DNA from: Pontederia crassipes
Lineage: Eukaryota; Streptophyta; Magnoliopsida; Commelinales; Pontederiaceae
Assembly: GCA_030549335.1 (NCBI GenBank)
Contig: CM060197.1
Location: 17,248,501-17,312,500 of the forward strand
Direction: 5' to 3'
Length of the DNA stretch: 64,000 nucleotides
Shown: in pieces, positions 61,893 to 64,000 of the stretch
Layout of the letters: every line of letters starts with the position of its first letter
Position numbering within the stretch: position 1 is the stretch's first letter
Position numbers and translations under genes: made by a program
The notes under the pieces: model-generated
The model's database searches: none
The model's input: the letters and a program-made list of their open reading frames with translations, nothing else
What the model was told of the DNA's origin: nothing

Positions 61893-64000
61893 TAGAGTCT
61901 TAGAGTTAGGTTCAAAGCTATAAGTTATAGATACTTATGACAACCTTTGGGTGTCCTAAGAGGTGATAGATCTTTAGAACTTTAACTCTATTTCAAACCG
62001 AAGTTGAACCGTTACAATCAAAGATAACGCTCTTAGGGATTAGAGTCTTAGAGTTAGGTTCAAAGCTATAAGTTATAGATACTTATTACAACCTTTGGGT
62101 GTCCTAAGAGGTGATAGATCTTTAGAACTTTAACTCTATTTCAAACCGAAGTTGAACCGTTACAATCAAAGATAACGCTCATAGGGATTAGAGTCTTAGA
62201 GTTAGGTTCGAAGCTATAAGTTATAGATACTTATTACAACCTTTGGGTGTCCTAAGAGGTGATAGATCTTTAGAACTTTAACTCTATTTCAAACCGAAGT
62301 TGAACCGTTACAGTCAAAGATAACGCTCTTAGGGATTAGAGTCTTAGAGTTAGGTTCAAAGCTATAAGTTATAGATACTTATGACAACCTTTGGGTGTCC
62401 TAAGAGGTGATAGATCTTTAGAACTTTAACTCTATTTCAAACCGAAGTTGAACCGTTACAATCAAAGATAACGCTCTTAGGGATTAGAGTCTTAGAGTTA
62501 GGTTCAAAGCTATAAGTTATAGATACTTATGACAACCTTTGGGTGTCCTAAGAGGTCATAGATCTTTAGAACTTTAACTCTATTTCAAACCGAAGTTGAA
62601 CCGTTACAATCAAAGATAACGCTCTTAGGGATTAGAGTCTTAGAGTTAGGTTCAAAGCTATAAGTTATAGATACTTATTACAACCTTTGGGTGTCCTATG
62701 AGGTGATAGATCTTTAGAACTTTAATTCTATTTCAAACCGAAGTTGAACCGTTACAATCAAAGATAACGCTCATAGGGATTAGAGTCTTAGAGTTAGGTT
62801 CAAAGCTATAAGTTATAGATACTTATTACAACCTTTGGGTGTCCTAAGAGGTGATAGATCTTTAGAACTTTAACTCTATTTCAAACCGAAGTTGAACCGT
62901 TACAATCAAAGATAACGCTCTTAGGGATTAGAGTCTTAGAGTTAGGTTCAAAGCTATAAGTTATAGATACTTATGACAACCTTTGGGTGTCCTAAGAGGT
63001 GATAGATCTTTAGAACTTTAACTCTATTTCAAACCGAAGTTGAACCGTTACAATCAAAGATAACGCTCTTAGGGATTAGAGTCTTAGAGTTAGGTTCAAA
63101 GCTATAAGTTATAGATACTTATGACAACCTTTGGGTGTCCTAAGAGGTGATAGATCTTTAGTACTTTAACTCTATTTCAAATCGAAGTTGAACCGTTACA
63201 ATCAAAGATAACGCTCTTAGGGATTAGAGTCTTAGAGTTAGGTTCAAAGCTATAAGTTATAGATACTTATTACAACCTTTGGGTGTCCTAAGAGGTGATA
63301 GATCTTTAGAACTTTAATTCTATTTCAAACCGAAGTTGAACCGTTACAATCAAAGATAACGCTCTTAGGGATTAGAGACTTAGAGTTAGGTTCAAAGCTA
63401 TAAGTTATAGATACTTATTACAACCTTTGGGTGTTCTAAGAGGTGATAGATCTTTAGAACTTTAACTCTATTTCAAACCGAAGTTGAACCGTTACAATCA
63501 AAGATAACGCTCTTAGGGATTAGAGTCTTAGAGTTAGGTTCAAAGCTATAAGTTATAGATACTTATGACAACCTTTGGGTGTACTAAGAGGTGATAGATC
63601 TTTAGAACTTTAACTCTATTTCAAACCGAAGTTGTACCGTTACAATCAAAGATAACGCTCTTAGGGATTAGAGTCTTAGAGTTAGGTTCAAAGCTATAAG
63701 ATATAGATACTTATTACAACCTTTGGGTGTCCTAAGAGGTGATAGATCTTTAGAACTTTAACTCTATTTCAAACCGAAGTTGAACCGTTACAATCAAAGA
63801 TAACGCTCTTAGGGATTAGAGTCTTAGAGTTAGGTTCAAAGCTATAAGTTATAGATACTTATGACAACCTTTGGGTGTCCTAAGAGGTGATAGATCTTTA
63901 GAACTTTAACTCTATTTCAAACCGAAGTTGAACCGTTACAATCAAAGATAACGCTCTTAGGGATTAGAGTCTTAGAGTTAGGTTCAAAGCTATAAGTTAT
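61893..64000 (+). repeat. Block F, copy 2 (cut by the window end)
   Basis: All the private markers of 57010-59117 reappear in order at +4883: GGTTCGAAG (near 62206), TTACAGTCAAAG (62313), AGGTCATAG, CCTATGAGG, TTTAGTACTTT, GTGTTCTAAG, GTGTACTAAG, GTTGTACCG and AAGATATAG (near 63699). The match is still running at the last base, so this copy and a 33-monomer HOR probably continue beyond the window. Confidence 0.88.
63940..64000 (+). repeat. Partial monomer at the window edge (61 bp)
   Basis: The final unit starts at 63940 and ends inside the CTATAAGTTATAG dyad at monomer base 61. The array therefore extends past the right edge, and the left edge also begins in mid-array with no flanking sequence visible. 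Confidence 0.95.

Larger units (their letters stand above)
1..64000 (+). repeat. Tandem satellite array, 148-bp monomer, 433 units plus a partial one
   Basis: The whole window consists of head-to-tail copies of one 148-bp unit, which begins AATCAAAGAT and ends AACCGTTAC. The second and third units start at 149 and 297. The last, incomplete unit starts at 63940 and is cut at its base 61. Every unit lies in the same orientation. Adding all indels I found (net 145 bp) to 64000 gives exactly 433 x 148 + 61, so no non-satellite insertion is hidden here. Most units differ from the consensus at only a few positions. G+C of the consensus is 51 of 148 bases, about 34.5%. Because 148 is not a multiple of 3 and all three phases of the monomer carry stops on the + strand, no long reading frame can run through the array. 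Satellites of this size and order are typical of eukaryotic centromeric or pericentromeric heterochromatin. That location is an inference, and the host species is not identified. Confidence 0.98.

Noticed and set aside
1-64000. CRISPR array
   Set aside because: Repeats are 148 bp and contiguous, with no unique spacers and no cas genes.
1-64000. Protein-coding genes or an array-encoded repeat protein
   Set aside because: The unit length is 1 modulo 3, so every reading frame passes through all three phases within three units, and each phase contains stops (for example TAA at 10, TAG at 26, TAA at 54). No frame stays open for much more than a unit.
1-64000. Inverted segments or strand switches within the array
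   Set aside because: The same strand phase can be followed continuously from base 1 to base 64000, and the indel budget closes exactly.
1-64000. Naming the host species
   Set aside because: Monomer length alone is not diagnostic, I do not recognise the sequence with certainty, and no flanking gene is present.

Overview
The window is one uninterrupted block of satellite DNA: head-to-tail copies of a monomer of about 148 bp, all in the same orientation, from the first base to the last. Counting phase through the window, 433 monomer units plus the first 61 bases of a 434th fill it. The indels I found (thirty-one 1-bp deletions, eleven 8-bp deletions, single 15-, 10- and 2-bp deletions and one 1-bp insertion) sum to 145 bp, and 433 x 148 + 61 - 145 = 64000. 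That agreement leaves no room for a foreign insertion, inversion or non-satellite spacer. There is no coding gene, RNA gene, transposon or CRISPR array here.

Such an array indicates a eukaryotic genome and a constitutive heterochromatin locus. A centromeric or pericentromeric block is the most economical guess, because the monomer is nucleosome-sized, AT-rich (about 34-35% G+C) and organised in multi-monomer higher-order repeats (HORs). I cannot identify the species from sequence alone. I recall satellites of about this length being reported in some trees such as oaks, but that concerns length only and is not a sequence match.

Layout: (1) About 1-8.7 kb: monomers with many private substitutions, partial alternation of two monomer types and only weak higher-order order. 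(2) About 8.7-14.5 kb: a roughly 2.7 kb segment present twice at an offset of 2959 bp (20 monomers), plus a small 3-monomer duplication. (3) About 17.7-34.7 kb: a large HOR with periods of 6794 bp (46 monomers) and 6491 bp (44 monomers), present as two long copies and a partial third. (4) About 34.9-43.9 kb: a 32-monomer HOR, period 4727 bp, in two copies. (5) About 44-48.6 kb: a rearranged stretch of the same modules. (6) About 48.6-55.5 kb: a 23-monomer HOR, period 3394 bp, in two nearly identical tandem copies. (7) About 57-64 kb: a 2.1 kb segment repeated at an offset of 4883 bp (33 monomers), flanking a tandem 8-monomer (1184 bp) duplication. A recognisable cassette of variant monomers recurs 12 times between 8.9 and 56 kb at spacings of 20, 57, 46, 44, 28, 32, 14, 21, 20, 23 and 14 monomers. 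It shows that the HORs are rearranged versions of one ancestor.

Within the monomer the main structures are a telomere-like run of TTAGGG/TTAGAG units (monomer positions 18-45), a dyad CTATAAGTTATAG (51-63), an imperfect hairpin (72-88) whose end carries the main monomer dimorphism, an 8-bp inverted repeat (15-22 with 88-95) enclosing the first dyad and most of the second, and a BglII site (101-106). Recurrent deletions occur between the short direct repeats of the telomere-like run, as expected from slippage.
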